From NCBI GenBank assembly GCA_038238185.1, contig JBBRXY010000003.1, forward strand, positions 1-64,000: a stretch of DNA of 64,000 bases, read 5' to 3'. Made by a program: the position numbers and the translations under genes. Under the pieces are notes generated by a model. That model was not told the DNA's origin, searched no databases, and saw only the letters and a program-made list of their open reading frames with translations. Source of the DNA: DATAQC01 sp038238185. GTDB taxonomy: Bacteria > Actinomycetota > Acidimicrobiia > Acidimicrobiales > AC-14. Shown here piece after piece: positions 50,900 to 59,375 of the stretch; position 1 is the first letter of the stretch; every line of letters starts with the position of its first letter.

Positions 50900-51648
50900 C
50901 GGGAATCCACGGTGGCCGCACCCATCCGCCGTCGGCGGGTCTGGTACTCGGCCACTGCCGAATAGAGGTGCCATCCTCGGAAGTCTGGCCACAGCGTCTC
51001 GGTGAAGACGAACTCGGCGTAGGTGCTGTGCCAGATGAAGAAGTTGGACAGGCGGTGTTCGGCCGACGTGCGGATGACCAGGTCGAGGTCGGGCATCTCG
51101 GGAACGTAGAGGTGACCGGCGAACTCCTCCTCGTTGAGCTCGGCGATGGACTGGCCGCTGGCCGCCAGCGACCTGACGGCGTCCACGATCTCCGCTCTGC
51201 CCCCGTAGTTGAAGGCGATGCACAGCTGGAGGTGGTCGTTGCCCTTGGTGAGATCCTCGGTCTCGAGGAGCCAGTCGCGCGACTTCTGGGGGATCTGGGG
51301 GTCGTCGAGGCGGCCGGCGAAGCGGATGCGGACGCCCTTGTCGTTGAGCTCGTCCCGGCGGGACCGCCGCAGCAGCCACTCGTCGAAACTCATCAAGAAG
51401 GTGACCTCGGCCTGGTCACGGGTCCAGTTCTCGGTGGAAAAGGCATAGACCGACAGCCAGGAGACCCCGAGCTCGAGGGCGGCGTCGACCGTGGACACCA
51501 CCGACTCCTCAGCCGCCTGGTGGCCATGGATGCGGGCCATGTCCCGCATGAGGGCCCAGCGACCGTTCCCGTCCATGATGCACCCCACGTGAGCCGGGAT
51601 CTCGCCCTCCCGGACGGTGGCGAGCTGGGCCTCTTCGATGATCCTCAC
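50896..51648 (-). CDS. uppS: undecaprenyl diphosphate synthase (cis-prenyltransferase)
   Basis: 250 residues. GCIMDGNGRWA with the catalytic Asp, HGHQAAEE, LSVYAFSTENW, CIAFNYGGRAEIVDA, DLDLVIRTSAEHRLSNFFIW and the C-terminal block YAEFVFTETLWPDF are UppS family signatures. It makes the lipid carrier for peptidoglycan. It overlaps the next polyprenyl synthase by four bases; a GTG start. Confidence 0.93.
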   Translation of the reverse strand: MRIIEEAQLATVREGEIPAHVGCIMDGNGRWALMRDMARIHGHQAAEESVVSTVDAALELGVSWLSVYAFSTENWTRDQAEVTFLMSFDEWLLRRSRRDELNDKGVRIRFAGRLDDPQIPQKSRDWLLETEDLTKGNDHLQLCIAFNYGGRAEIVDAVRSLAASGQSIAELNEEEFAGHLYVPEMPDLDLVIRTSAEHRLSNFFIWHSTYAEFVFTETLWPDFRGWHLYSAVAEYQTRRRRMGAATVDSR

Positions 51649-51765
51649 GGCCCAGTCAACCTAGCCGAGGGCCAATTCCTACAAGCTTCGCCAAGGTCGC
51701 CGGGGGTCTCCAAGGGTCGCCCCGGCGACCAGGGAACCGCCGGCGGGCCGGTAGCGTGGGGATAA

Positions 51766-52860
51766 GTGGACGAGATCGCTCCCAGCCGGTCATCTCTTGA
51801 TCGGCCCTCCGTTGCCGCAGTCGGTGGTGTCGAGCTGGTGTTGCTTGCCTCGCCCCGTGGGTTCTGCGCCGGTGTGGAAATGGCCATCAAGGCCCTGGCC
51901 TGGATGTTGCGGGTGTTCGAACCGCCGGTCTACTGCTACCACGAGATCGTGCACAACCGCCTGGTGGTCGACCGGTTCCGCAACCTCGGCGTGGTCTTCG
52001 TGGAGGCGATCGACGAGGTCCCCAACGGCGCACCGCTCATGCTCAGTGCCCACGGGTCCAGCCCCGAGGTGGTGGCGGCGGCCCGCGCCAACGGAGGCTT
52101 CGTCATCGACGCCGTCTGCCCGCTCGTGACCAAGGTGCACCACGAGGTCAAGGTGCGGGCAGGCAAGGGCTACTCGATCGTCTACGTGGGCCACGAGGGA
52201 CACGACGAGGCCGTGGGCACCTTGGCGGTGGCCCCCGAAGCCGTACACCTGGTCGAGACGGAGGCCGATGTGCACGCCCTGGGTGCTCCGGACGGCCCCG
52301 TCGCCCTGCTGGCCCAGACCACCCTCAGCCACCAGGACTGGGCCGGGGTCCTCGATGCCGCCCGCCAGCGGTTCCCCGACGTCTGGGTGCCGGGCCGCAG
52401 TGACCTGTGCTTCGCCACCACCAATCGCCAGGCGGCTCTCACCGAGATTGCCACCCGCGCCGATGCCATCGTGGTCATCGGCTCGGCCAACTCGTCGAAC
52501 ACCGTGGCCCTCGAGAAAGTGGCCAGGGCCGTGGGCTGCCCCCGGGTCTACCGGGTCAACGCCGCCGGCGAGCTTCCCGACGACCTGTCCGGCGTGGTGG
52601 GGGTCACCGCCGGGGCATCGGCGCCCGACGAGCTCGTGCGGGCGGTCGTCGACGCCCTGGCCCCCGTCGGCGGGGTCGAGCTGGTGTCGGTCACCGACGA
52701 GGACGAGTACTTCCCACCCCCGCGCGAGCTCCGCGACCTGCTCGGCGCCCTCGACTCGATCGTCAGCCTTGCCCTGGGCGCACCCGCGCCGACCTCATCA
52801 GCCTTCGCCGACGACCGGCGGGTGGCCGCCAGCGACGTGCTCGACACCCTCGCCGGCTAG
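51766..52860 (+). CDS. ispH: 4-hydroxy-3-methylbut-2-enyl diphosphate reductase
   Basis: 364 residues. The three iron-sulfur cysteines are in SPRGFCAGVEMA, IDAVCPLVTKVHH and DLCFATTNRQ. Other blocks: YHEIVHNRLVVD, MLSAHGSS, VGHEGHDE, SANSSNTVALEKVA, VTAGASAP. IspH makes IPP and DMAPP in the non-mevalonate pathway and would feed the isoprenoid synthases encoded opposite. GTG start at 51766. About 40 residues longer than the common form because of N- and C-terminal extensions. Confidence 0.93.
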   Translation: MDEIAPSRSSLDRPSVAAVGGVELVLLASPRGFCAGVEMAIKALAWMLRVFEPPVYCYHEIVHNRLVVDRFRNLGVVFVEAIDEVPNGAPLMLSAHGSSPEVVAAARANGGFVIDAVCPLVTKVHHEVKVRAGKGYSIVYVGHEGHDEAVGTLAVAPEAVHLVETEADVHALGAPDGPVALLAQTTLSHQDWAGVLDAARQRFPDVWVPGRSDLCFATTNRQAALTEIATRADAIVVIGSANSSNTVALEKVARAVGCPRVYRVNAAGELPDDLSGVVGVTAGASAPDELVRAVVDALAPVGGVELVSVTDEDEYFPPPRELRDLLGALDSIVSLALGAPAPTSSAFADDRRVAASDVLDTLAG

Positions 52861-52864
52861 TTCC

Positions 52865-52929
52865 GACCCGGCGCTTCTTGTCGCGCTGACCAACGCACTG
52901 GGGTGATGGGGCGACAAGAAGCGGGGGTC
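52865..52929. terminator. bidirectional terminator-like stem between ispH and cmk-plsC
   Basis: A 13-bp perfect inverted repeat CGCTTCTTGTCGC (52872-52884) / GCGACAAGAAGCG (52911-52923), extended by GACCC/GGGTC, with a 26-base loop. It lies between two convergent genes and overlaps the cmk stop codon. No T run, so it may work by another means. Confidence 0.5.
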
Positions 52930-54328
52930 AGAGGCCTTCTTGGGCCTGGTCGAAGAGTCGCTGCACCTCGGCATGGAGGGCGGCGGTGAGGTCCCGGAGG
53001 GCGGCGCGCGACGGATGGCCGCTGGCCTTGGGTGGCGGCGGAACGAGCGGCTCCCCCACCACCACGTGCACCTTCACTGGTCGGGGAACGCGTCTGCCCT
53101 TCTCAAGAGCCCGTTCCGAACCGCCGATACCGACGGGGACGATGGGCACCCCGGCGCGGATGGCCACATAGGCGGCGCCCTCGTACAGGTCGTGGACGGT
53201 GGGGCCCGACCGGCGGGTGCCCTCGGGGAACAGGACCAGCGGTTCGCCACTGCGGATGATCTCGAGGCAACGGCGCAGGGCTTCGCGGTCGGCCGCCCCC
53301 CGGCGTACGGGAAAGGCGCCCAGGGCCGAGATGAAGCTGCCGAACCAGGAGACCTTCCACAGCGAGTCCTTGCCCATGTAGCGGATGCGCCGCTTGGAGA
53401 CTGCCGCCACCAGGCCGAAGTCGATGAACGAGCGATGGACGGGGGCAAGGATGAAGGCTCCCGTCGCCGGGATGTGGTCGAGACCCTCGTAGGTGGCTCG
53501 CCAGTACGCCCGGCAGATGCCGTTCACCAGCACCCGTACTGCGCCATAGAGGGCCCGGGCCGCTCCCGTGGGTGGACCGGTCACCGCCGGGTCGGGAGCC
53601 CCGCCCGGGGGGCCACTCGAGCCCTCGGGCGGGCTCGCTGACGGCGGGGGCGGGGCCGGCTCGTCGATGACGGGGACCCGCGACACGATCTCGTCGACGA
53701 TGTCGTCGATGGTGCGTCCCGTGGTGTCGAGGACCCACGCGTCGTCGGCCACGGCCAGCGGCGACGCCGTGCGGGTCGAGTCCAGTCGATCGCGACGGGC
53801 CAGGGCGACGGGGTCCTCGTCGGATGACCGGCGCCGGGCCCGCTCCTCGTCGCTGGCCGTGAGGAACACCTTCAGGGTGGCGTCGGGGAAGACCACGCTG
53901 GCGATGTCGCGACCCTCCACCACTCCCCCGCCCCGTTCGGCCGCCCATGCCCGCTGACGTTGCACGAGCTCGGTGCGAACCTCGGCGCAGGCGGCAACCG
54001 TGCTCACCGCCCGGCCCACCTCGGGGATACGCAGCAGTTCGGTGATGTCATCGCCGTCGAGCAGCACCCGGTCATTGGCCTCGATGACCACGTGGCGCAC
54101 CACCTCGGCCAGCTCCTCGGCCGAGGCCGATTCGGGATCGAGGTTTCGGCGCATCACTGCGACGGCCGCCGCTCGGTACATGGCTCCGGTATCGAGGTGG
54201 TCGAGGCCCAGACGACCGGCGACGGCTTTGGACACCGTCGACTTCCCTGACCCCACCGGTCCGTCGATGGCGATCACCCGCGACTTCGGCACCCTCGACT
54301 TCGGCACCCTCGACGTCGGCTCGGTCAT
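52928..54328 (-). CDS. bifunctional cytidylate kinase / 1-acylglycerol-3-phosphate acyltransferase
   Basis: 466 residues. N-terminal cytidylate kinase (about 20-220): GPVGSGKSTVSKAVA, DTGAMYRAAA, VVEGRDIASVVFP, VFLTASDEERARRR. After a Pro/Ser-rich linker comes a PlsC-type acyltransferase (about 265-460): APVHRSFIDFG with the HX4D motif, PVRRGAADREALR, LFPEGTRRSG, VPIVPVGIGGSE. So a nucleotide kinase and a phospholipid enzyme are joined. ATG 54328 overlaps the aroA stop. The first 15 residues contain a KSRVP repeat from a 15-bp tandem repeat (54281-54310). Confidence 0.9.
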   Translation of the reverse strand: MTEPTSRVPKSRVPKSRVIAIDGPVGSGKSTVSKAVAGRLGLDHLDTGAMYRAAAVAVMRRNLDPESASAEELAEVVRHVVIEANDRVLLDGDDITELLRIPEVGRAVSTVAACAEVRTELVQRQRAWAAERGGGVVEGRDIASVVFPDATLKVFLTASDEERARRRSSDEDPVALARRDRLDSTRTASPLAVADDAWVLDTTGRTIDDIVDEIVSRVPVIDEPAPPPPSASPPEGSSGPPGGAPDPAVTGPPTGAARALYGAVRVLVNGICRAYWRATYEGLDHIPATGAFILAPVHRSFIDFGLVAAVSKRRIRYMGKDSLWKVSWFGSFISALGAFPVRRGAADREALRRCLEIIRSGEPLVLFPEGTRRSGPTVHDLYEGAAYVAIRAGVPIVPVGIGGSERALEKGRRVPRPVKVHVVVGEPLVPPPPKASGHPSRAALRDLTAALHAEVQRLFDQAQEGL

Positions 54329-55599
54329 GACCGGGCCTGGCCGCCGAGAGCGGTGAGGTGGGCCTCGAACGTCGGGTAGCTGGTGGCCACCGACTCCCAT
54401 CCGTCGATCAGCGACTCTCCGTCGACGGCCATGGCCGCCACGGCCATCGCCATGGCCACCCGATGGTCACCCTGGGCATCGGCGCGGGCTCCGACGAGCG
54501 CCCCTCCCCCACCGACGATGAAGCCGTCGGCCTTGGTCTCGACCTGGGCGCCGAACGCCCGGAGCCCCTCGGCCACCGTGGCGATCCGATCACTCTCCTT
54601 CACCCGCAACTCGGCTGCACCTCCGAACAGTGTGGGCCCCTCGGCCACCGCCGCCGCCACCGCCAACACGGGGATCTCGTCGATGAGACCGGGCACCTCG
54701 ACCCCGCCCACTTCGGTGCCCCGCAGCGGACCGTGGCGGGCCCGCACTTGGTTGTCGCCCACCTGTTCGATGTCGGCCCCCATGCGGGCCAGCACGTCGA
54801 GGAATCCCGCCCGACCCGGCCCCAGGTACACCTTGTCGACCACCACGTCGCTGCCCGGCGTCACGCACGCGGCGACCACCCAGAAGGCGGCCTGGGACGG
54901 GTCGCCGGGCACGTCGAGCTCGAACGGGCGAAGGCGGGAACGGCGCACCCGCACGGCCTGTCCCCCGCCGTCGTGATCGAAAGTGACCTCGGCGTCGGCC
55001 TCGCACAGGGCCAGCAGCTCCTCGGTGTGGGCCCGGGTGGGCACGGGCTCGCGCACCACCGTGTCGCCCTCGGCCCCCAACCCGGCGAGCAGGACCGCCG
55101 ACTTCACTTGGGCACTGGCGACAGGCGGGGTGTAGTCGATACCGGCCAGACTGCCACCCCGCACGGTGAGGGGCGGGTAGTGACCGTCGTCGCGACCGTC
55201 GATCAGGGCCCCCATGGCCCGTAGTGGGTCGACCACCCGGTCCATGGGACGGTGGGCCACCGAGGAGTCGCCGGCGAGCACGGTGAGCCAGTCGAAACCG
55301 GCCGAGAACCCGGCCAGGAGGCGGATCCCCGTGCCCGAGTTGCCCACGTCGAGCACGCCCTCGGGTTCGTGCAACCGATCGGTGCCACCCGTGATCCGCT
55401 CCCCGTCGATCTTGGCACCCATGGCCTCGACGGCGGCGCGCGTGCGGTCGACATCGTCGCCGTCGGACAGTCCCCGCACGAGCGAGGTGCCCTCGGCCCG
55501 GGCAGCGAACAGCAGGGCCCGGTGCGAGATGGACTTGTCTCCAGGCACCTGGATGCGTCCCCGCAACGGCCGGCCGCCGGTCACCCGTAATCCCGTCAT
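54325..55599 (-). CDS. aroA: 5-enolpyruvylshikimate-3-phosphate synthase
   Basis: 424 residues. PGDKSISHRALLFAA, LDVGNSGTGIRLLAG, DSSVAHRPMDRVVDPL, PPVASAQVKSAVLLA, VKESDRIATVAEGL and GDHRVAMAMAVAAM are the conserved EPSPS blocks. Active-site Lys, Arg, Asp and Glu appear to be in place. Sixth step of the shikimate pathway. Four bases after the tyrA stop, in the aromatic-acid gene run. Confidence 0.94.
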   Translation of the reverse strand: MTGLRVTGGRPLRGRIQVPGDKSISHRALLFAARAEGTSLVRGLSDGDDVDRTRAAVEAMGAKIDGERITGGTDRLHEPEGVLDVGNSGTGIRLLAGFSAGFDWLTVLAGDSSVAHRPMDRVVDPLRAMGALIDGRDDGHYPPLTVRGGSLAGIDYTPPVASAQVKSAVLLAGLGAEGDTVVREPVPTRAHTEELLALCEADAEVTFDHDGGGQAVRVRRSRLRPFELDVPGDPSQAAFWVVAACVTPGSDVVVDKVYLGPGRAGFLDVLARMGADIEQVGDNQVRARHGPLRGTEVGGVEVPGLIDEIPVLAVAAAVAEGPTLFGGAAELRVKESDRIATVAEGLRAFGAQVETKADGFIVGGGGALVGARADAQGDHRVAMAMAVAAMAVDGESLIDGWESVATSYPTFEAHLTALGGQARS

Positions 55600-55603
55600 G
55601 TGC

Positions 55604-56770
55604 TCAATCGAGGGGAGACGTCGATGGCCGGAACCCGCGATCGCCGAGGGCGACCAACACCCGTTGGTGGGCAGAACGCTCGACGACCATCACCAGCACA
55701 CCGCGAGAACCCTCGGTGGAGTGGGCGATCTCGAGGTCGGCGATGTTGACGTCGAGCTCGGCCAGCAGGGTGGTGACCTCGGCCACGACTCCAGGGCGGT
55801 CGGGCACGGGAACCCGCACCTCGATGAGCCCGGCAGTCCGGTCGAGGCGGGCGGGGAGGTTCACCCGGGCGTGGCGCGAGCGCTCGAGCGACGACCGCAG
55901 CGCCTCCTGGTCACCCGTGGCCACCCGCTCCCGCATGTCACCGAGCCCGCCCAACAGCCGGTCGAGGCCCTCGAGAATGGCCTCACTGTTCTGGGAACAG
56001 ATGTCGAGCCAGATCCCGGGGTTGCCCGCCGCCACCCGCGTCATGTCACGGAAGCCGCCCGCCACCAGCCGCAGCATCGCCGGGTGCTCCACGGCACCGT
56101 CGGCGGCCAGGCCCATCAAGGTGGCGGCGACCAGGTGGGGGACGTGGGAGACCATGGCCACGAGCGAGTCGTGGCGATCGGGCGGCAAGGCCACGACATC
56201 GGCCCCGAACGAGCGGATCACCGACCGCACCCGGGTGTAGGCCTCGGAGTCGGTGTCGAGGGTGGGAGTGAGCACCCACATGGCGCCCTCGAACAGCTCG
56301 GCATCGGCGCCGTCGACACCGTCCTGTTCGGAGCCGGCCATCGGGTGGCCTCCCACGAAGCAGGGATCGGCGATGGCATCGACAACGGCGGCCTTGACGC
56401 CACCCACGTCGGTGACGACCCCTCCGCCGGCCAGGGCGGCCCGGGCCGCTCCGGGGATGGCGCCCACCGGCGTGGCCACGAACGTCACCTCGGCCTCGGG
56501 GTCGTCGCCCACGGCGTCGACGGCCTCGAGCTCGAGGGCCCGGGCGGCCCGGGCGGGGTCGATGTCGGACCCGGTGACATGCCACCCCCGAGCCCGCAAA
56601 GCCAGGCCGATCGACCCTCCGATGAGCCCGGTCCCGATCACGGCCGCCCGGCGGGGTGGTGGGCCCGAGTGGTCCTCGGAGCGGGGTGGTGGGCCCGAGT
56701 GGTCCTCGGAGCGGGGTGGTGGGCCCGAGCGGCCCTCGGAGCGGGGTGGTTGCTCAACCGGGGAGGTCAT
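55604..56770 (-). CDS. tyrA: prephenate dehydrogenase with C-terminal ACT domain
   Basis: 388 residues. The NAD-binding motif is AVIGTGLIGGSIGLALRARG, preceded by a 40-residue low-complexity N-terminus with repeats of SGPPPRSEDH (DNA repeat 56651-56740). Substrate region: GGHPMAGSEQDGV, GFRDMTRVAAGNPGIW. The ACT domain (about 305-380; VPVPDRPGVVAEVTTLLAEL) probably senses tyrosine. Makes 4-hydroxyphenylpyruvate. The start overlaps the end of aroH by 17 bases. Confidence 0.93.
   Translation of the reverse strand: MTSPVEQPPRSEGRSGPPPRSEDHSGPPPRSEDHSGPPPRRAAVIGTGLIGGSIGLALRARGWHVTGSDIDPARAARALELEAVDAVGDDPEAEVTFVATPVGAIPGAARAALAGGGVVTDVGGVKAAVVDAIADPCFVGGHPMAGSEQDGVDGADAELFEGAMWVLTPTLDTDSEAYTRVRSVIRSFGADVVALPPDRHDSLVAMVSHVPHLVAATLMGLAADGAVEHPAMLRLVAGGFRDMTRVAAGNPGIWLDICSQNSEAILEGLDRLLGGLGDMRERVATGDQEALRSSLERSRHARVNLPARLDRTAGLIEVRVPVPDRPGVVAEVTTLLAELDVNIADLEIAHSTEGSRGVLVMVVERSAHQRVLVALGDRGFRPSTSPLD
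56651..56740. repeat. 30-bp tandem repeat x3 within the tyrA 5' end
   Basis: Three copies of a 30-bp unit beginning GCGGGGTGGTGGGCCCGAGT; the first two are identical, the third has two changes, and a partial fourth follows. Thirty bases keep the frame, so copy number can vary without breaking the protein. Confidence 0.85.
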
Positions 56771-57116
56771 CGCGCAGGGCCTCGGCCCCCTCCAGGTACA
56801 CATGGCGAAGCTCGGCACGAGACCGCTCGGTGGAAAAATGCACGAGGATCCGGATGCACCGCGGGGTCGCTCCCACCACCGACAGCTCCTGAGCGCACAG
56901 CAGGGGGACGTCGCCGAGCCCGGCGGCTCGCGCCGCCGACGCGGGGAAGATCGACACGATGTCGGCCGTGGCCGTGAAGATCATGCTGATGATGTCGTCG
57001 TGGGTCACGCCGTTCCGGGACAGCATCTGGGCGATCAGAGCCTGGACGCGCTCGGCGACCTGGGCCGGGGTGTCCTCATCGACGGTCGTGGCACCGCGCA
57101 ACGCTCGTATGGCCAC
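56754..57116 (-). CDS. aroH: chorismate mutase, AroH type
   Basis: 120 residues, the normal length. VAIRALRGATTVDEDTPAQV, MIFTATADIVSIFPASAARA and VPLLCAQELSVVGATPRCIR are the AroH blocks (trimeric alpha/beta barrel). It converts chorismate to prephenate for the TyrA enzyme encoded next. GTG 57116 is chosen by comparison with the family start; the longer frame is shadow of rluB. Confidence 0.92.
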   Translation of the reverse strand: MAIRALRGATTVDEDTPAQVAERVQALIAQMLSRNGVTHDDIISMIFTATADIVSIFPASAARAAGLGDVPLLCAQELSVVGATPRCIRILVHFSTERSRAELRHVYLEGAEALRDDLPG

Positions 57117-57133
57117 AGGCACCACGAGGGAGG

Positions 57134-57889
57134 TTAGTTGGCGCCGGCGGGGCCCGAGCTGGCCACGCCGGCAGCCGCCGTCTCCAGGGCACGCACCTCC
57201 TCGGGGGTGAGCACCCGCCACGTGCCGGGAGCGAGGCTGCGATCGGCCAACGGGCCGATGCGAACGCGGACCAGACGCATCACCGGGTGTCCTATGGCTG
57301 CACACATACGGCGTACCTGGCGGTTGCGGCCCTCGTGGATCACGATCCGCAGCGCGTTTGGGGGAACTAGGGCGACCCGCGCCGGAGCAGTCAGGCCGTC
57401 GTCGAGCTCGATGCCGTCGCGCAATCGGCGCAAAGCTCCGCGACTGGGGGTGCCCTCGACCTCGGCCAGATACTCCTTGTCGACTCCGAACGAGGGATGG
57501 GTGAGGCGGTGGGTGAGGTCGCCGTCGTTGGTGACAAGGAGCAGACCCTCGGTGTCGGCGTCGAGGCGCCCGACCGGGAATACCCGGGGCTCGGCCGGCA
57601 CCAGGTCGACGACAGTCGGCCGCCCCTGGGGATCGTCAGCCGTGGATACCACGCCAGCGGGCTTGTTGAGCAGGTAATGAACCAGGCCCGGACGCACCGA
57701 CAGTGGCACTCCCTCGACCTCGATGTGGGCCAACTCTGGGTGCACCCGCCGTCCCAGCACGGCGACTTCGCCGTCCACGGTCACCAACCCGTCGGCGATG
57801 AGCTCCTCGCATGCCCTCCTGCTCCCGAGGCCCACCGACGCGAGAACCTTTTGCAGCCGCTCCCCGTCACTGTGACTTGCGACGGGCAC
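57134..57889 (-). CDS. rluB: 23S rRNA pseudouridine synthase RluB-type
   Basis: 251 residues. The S4 domain (ERLQKVLASVGLGSRRACEE) is followed by the RsuA/RluB catalytic block VFPVGRLDADTEGLLLVTND with the catalytic Asp, VDKEYLAEVEG and the IHEGRNRQVRRMCAAIGH segment. GTG 57889 has AAGGA five to six bases upstream; the longer open frame is scpB read out of frame. Adjacent to the scp genes, as in many bacteria. Confidence 0.92.
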   Translation of the reverse strand: MPVASHSDGERLQKVLASVGLGSRRACEELIADGLVTVDGEVAVLGRRVHPELAHIEVEGVPLSVRPGLVHYLLNKPAGVVSTADDPQGRPTVVDLVPAEPRVFPVGRLDADTEGLLLVTNDGDLTHRLTHPSFGVDKEYLAEVEGTPSRGALRRLRDGIELDDGLTAPARVALVPPNALRIVIHEGRNRQVRRMCAAIGHPVMRLVRVRIGPLADRSLAPGTWRVLTPEEVRALETAAAGVASSGPAGAN

Positions 57890-57978
57890 CCGGTTCCTTC
57901 GGAACTCGCCCGCCGCTGTCGGCGGGGGCCCCAACCCCGCCGACCTGTCGCCGGAGGTATCCGGGTAGCTCGGGTGGC

Positions 57979-58545
57979 TCAAACGTCGCGGGCGCCCAGG
58001 CCGCGCTCGAGGGCCTCCACCGTCTCGGGCCCGGGGACGAACTCGGCGAGCGGCGGGAGATCTTCGATGGAATCGAGGCCCAGCTTCTCGAGGAACAGCC
58101 GGGTCGTGCCGTAGAGCAGGGCCTGGCCCGGTCCGGGGTCGTGGCCGACCTGGTTGACATAGCCCTTCTGCTCGAGAGTTCGCACGACGGCGTCGGCGTT
58201 GACACCGCGGATGGCCGCCACCTGGGCCCGGGACACGGGCTGGCGGTAGGCCACGATGGCCAGCGTCTCCAGGGCGGCGGCCGACAGTCGGGCTGACTGG
58301 CCCTGGAGCACGAAGCGCTCCACATAGGGAGCCAGATCGGGATGGCTCTGGAAGCGGTAGCCGCCGGCCACCCTCGCCAGCACGAAGCCCCGGTCGTCGG
58401 CCACGTAGACCGCGTCCAGCCGGGCGCACAGCTCCTCGACGCGGGCCACCGACAGCTCGAGCAGCTCGGCCAGCAACTGTGGCTCCACCGGCTCCTCGGC
58501 CACCATCAAGATGGCTTCCACCGCCCGGGTGGCCTCGTCAGCCAT
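57979..58545 (-). CDS. scpB: segregation and condensation protein B
   Basis: 188 residues with two winged helices: AILMVAEEPVEPQLLAELL and LSAAALETLAIVAYRQPVSRAQVAAIRGVN (split here as one continuous motif region), then LLYGTTRLFLEKLGL. ScpB works with ScpA and SMC in chromosome condensation. Overlaps scpA by eight bases. Confidence 0.93.
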   Translation of the reverse strand: MADEATRAVEAILMVAEEPVEPQLLAELLELSVARVEELCARLDAVYVADDRGFVLARVAGGYRFQSHPDLAPYVERFVLQGQSARLSAAALETLAIVAYRQPVSRAQVAAIRGVNADAVVRTLEQKGYVNQVGHDPGPGQALLYGTTRLFLEKLGLDSIEDLPPLAEFVPGPETVEALERGLGARDV

Positions 58546-59323
58546 CGTAGGAGTCCACGCGATCGAGCTCGTCGGCGTCTGCCGAGCCCGGGGCCGCGCC
58601 CACCCATGCGACCGTCAGGTCGCCAAAGCTCTCGATCTGGTCGAGCTCGACCCGCCCCTGCTTGTAGAGCTCCAGGACGGCGAGGAAGTGGACGATCACA
58701 TCGAGGCGGGTGGCCAGTGTGGAGGTGATGGCCCGGAAGGTGCGCCTTCCGGTCCCCGGCAGCGACGCCGCCAGCTCGTCGACCACATCGGCCACGCTGA
58801 CCCGGATGGGCGCCACGTGGTCGAGGTCGACCTTGGGAACCGGGCGCGGCGCGGTGGCGGCCAGCCAGGCGGCCCGCAGGTCGAGGGGGCCGAGGCCAGC
58901 CAGCAGATCGGGGGTGAGGGCCAGGAAACGGGGCTCCAGGCCGGCGGTGCGAGGGTGGGAGTTGGCGGCGCCCGCAGCCAGGCGCGACATCGCCGCGGCG
59001 GCGTTGCGGAAGGTCTTGCACTCCAGGAGGCGGGCAAGGAGCAGGTCTCTCTCCTCGAAGAGCGCCAGTTCCTCGTCGAGGTCCACGTCGTCGGGGCCGG
59101 GAAGGAGGCGGCGGCACTTCAGCTCGACCAAGGTGGCCGCGACCACCAGGAACTCCGTGGCCACGTCGAGGTCGACGGTGCCGATGCGCTCGATCTCGGC
59201 CACGTAAGCGTCGACGATGCTCGACAGCGACACATCCCAGAGGTCGACCTCGTCGCGACAGATCAGGTGCAGCAGCAGGTCGAACGGCCCCTGGTACACC
59301 GGCGTCTGGACGTCGTAGGGCAC
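58538..59323 (-). CDS. scpA: segregation and condensation protein A
   Basis: 261 residues. The kleisin N-terminus QGPFDLLLHLICRDEVDLWD and ATEFLVVAATLVELKCRRLL are typical, and the C-terminal winged helix holds VIVHFLAVLELYKQGRVEL. ScpA bridges the SMC heads. First gene of the scpA-scpB-rluB-aroH-tyrA-aroA-cmk run, divergent from trpS. Confidence 0.93.
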   Translation of the reverse strand: MPYDVQTPVYQGPFDLLLHLICRDEVDLWDVSLSSIVDAYVAEIERIGTVDLDVATEFLVVAATLVELKCRRLLPGPDDVDLDEELALFEERDLLLARLLECKTFRNAAAAMSRLAAGAANSHPRTAGLEPRFLALTPDLLAGLGPLDLRAAWLAATAPRPVPKVDLDHVAPIRVSVADVVDELAASLPGTGRRTFRAITSTLATRLDVIVHFLAVLELYKQGRVELDQIESFGDLTVAWVGAAPGSADADELDRVDSYDG

Positions 59324-59375
59324 TCGCCAAGGCTACCGGTCGGCGGCCGACCACCTGGGGAATACCATCGGCCGG

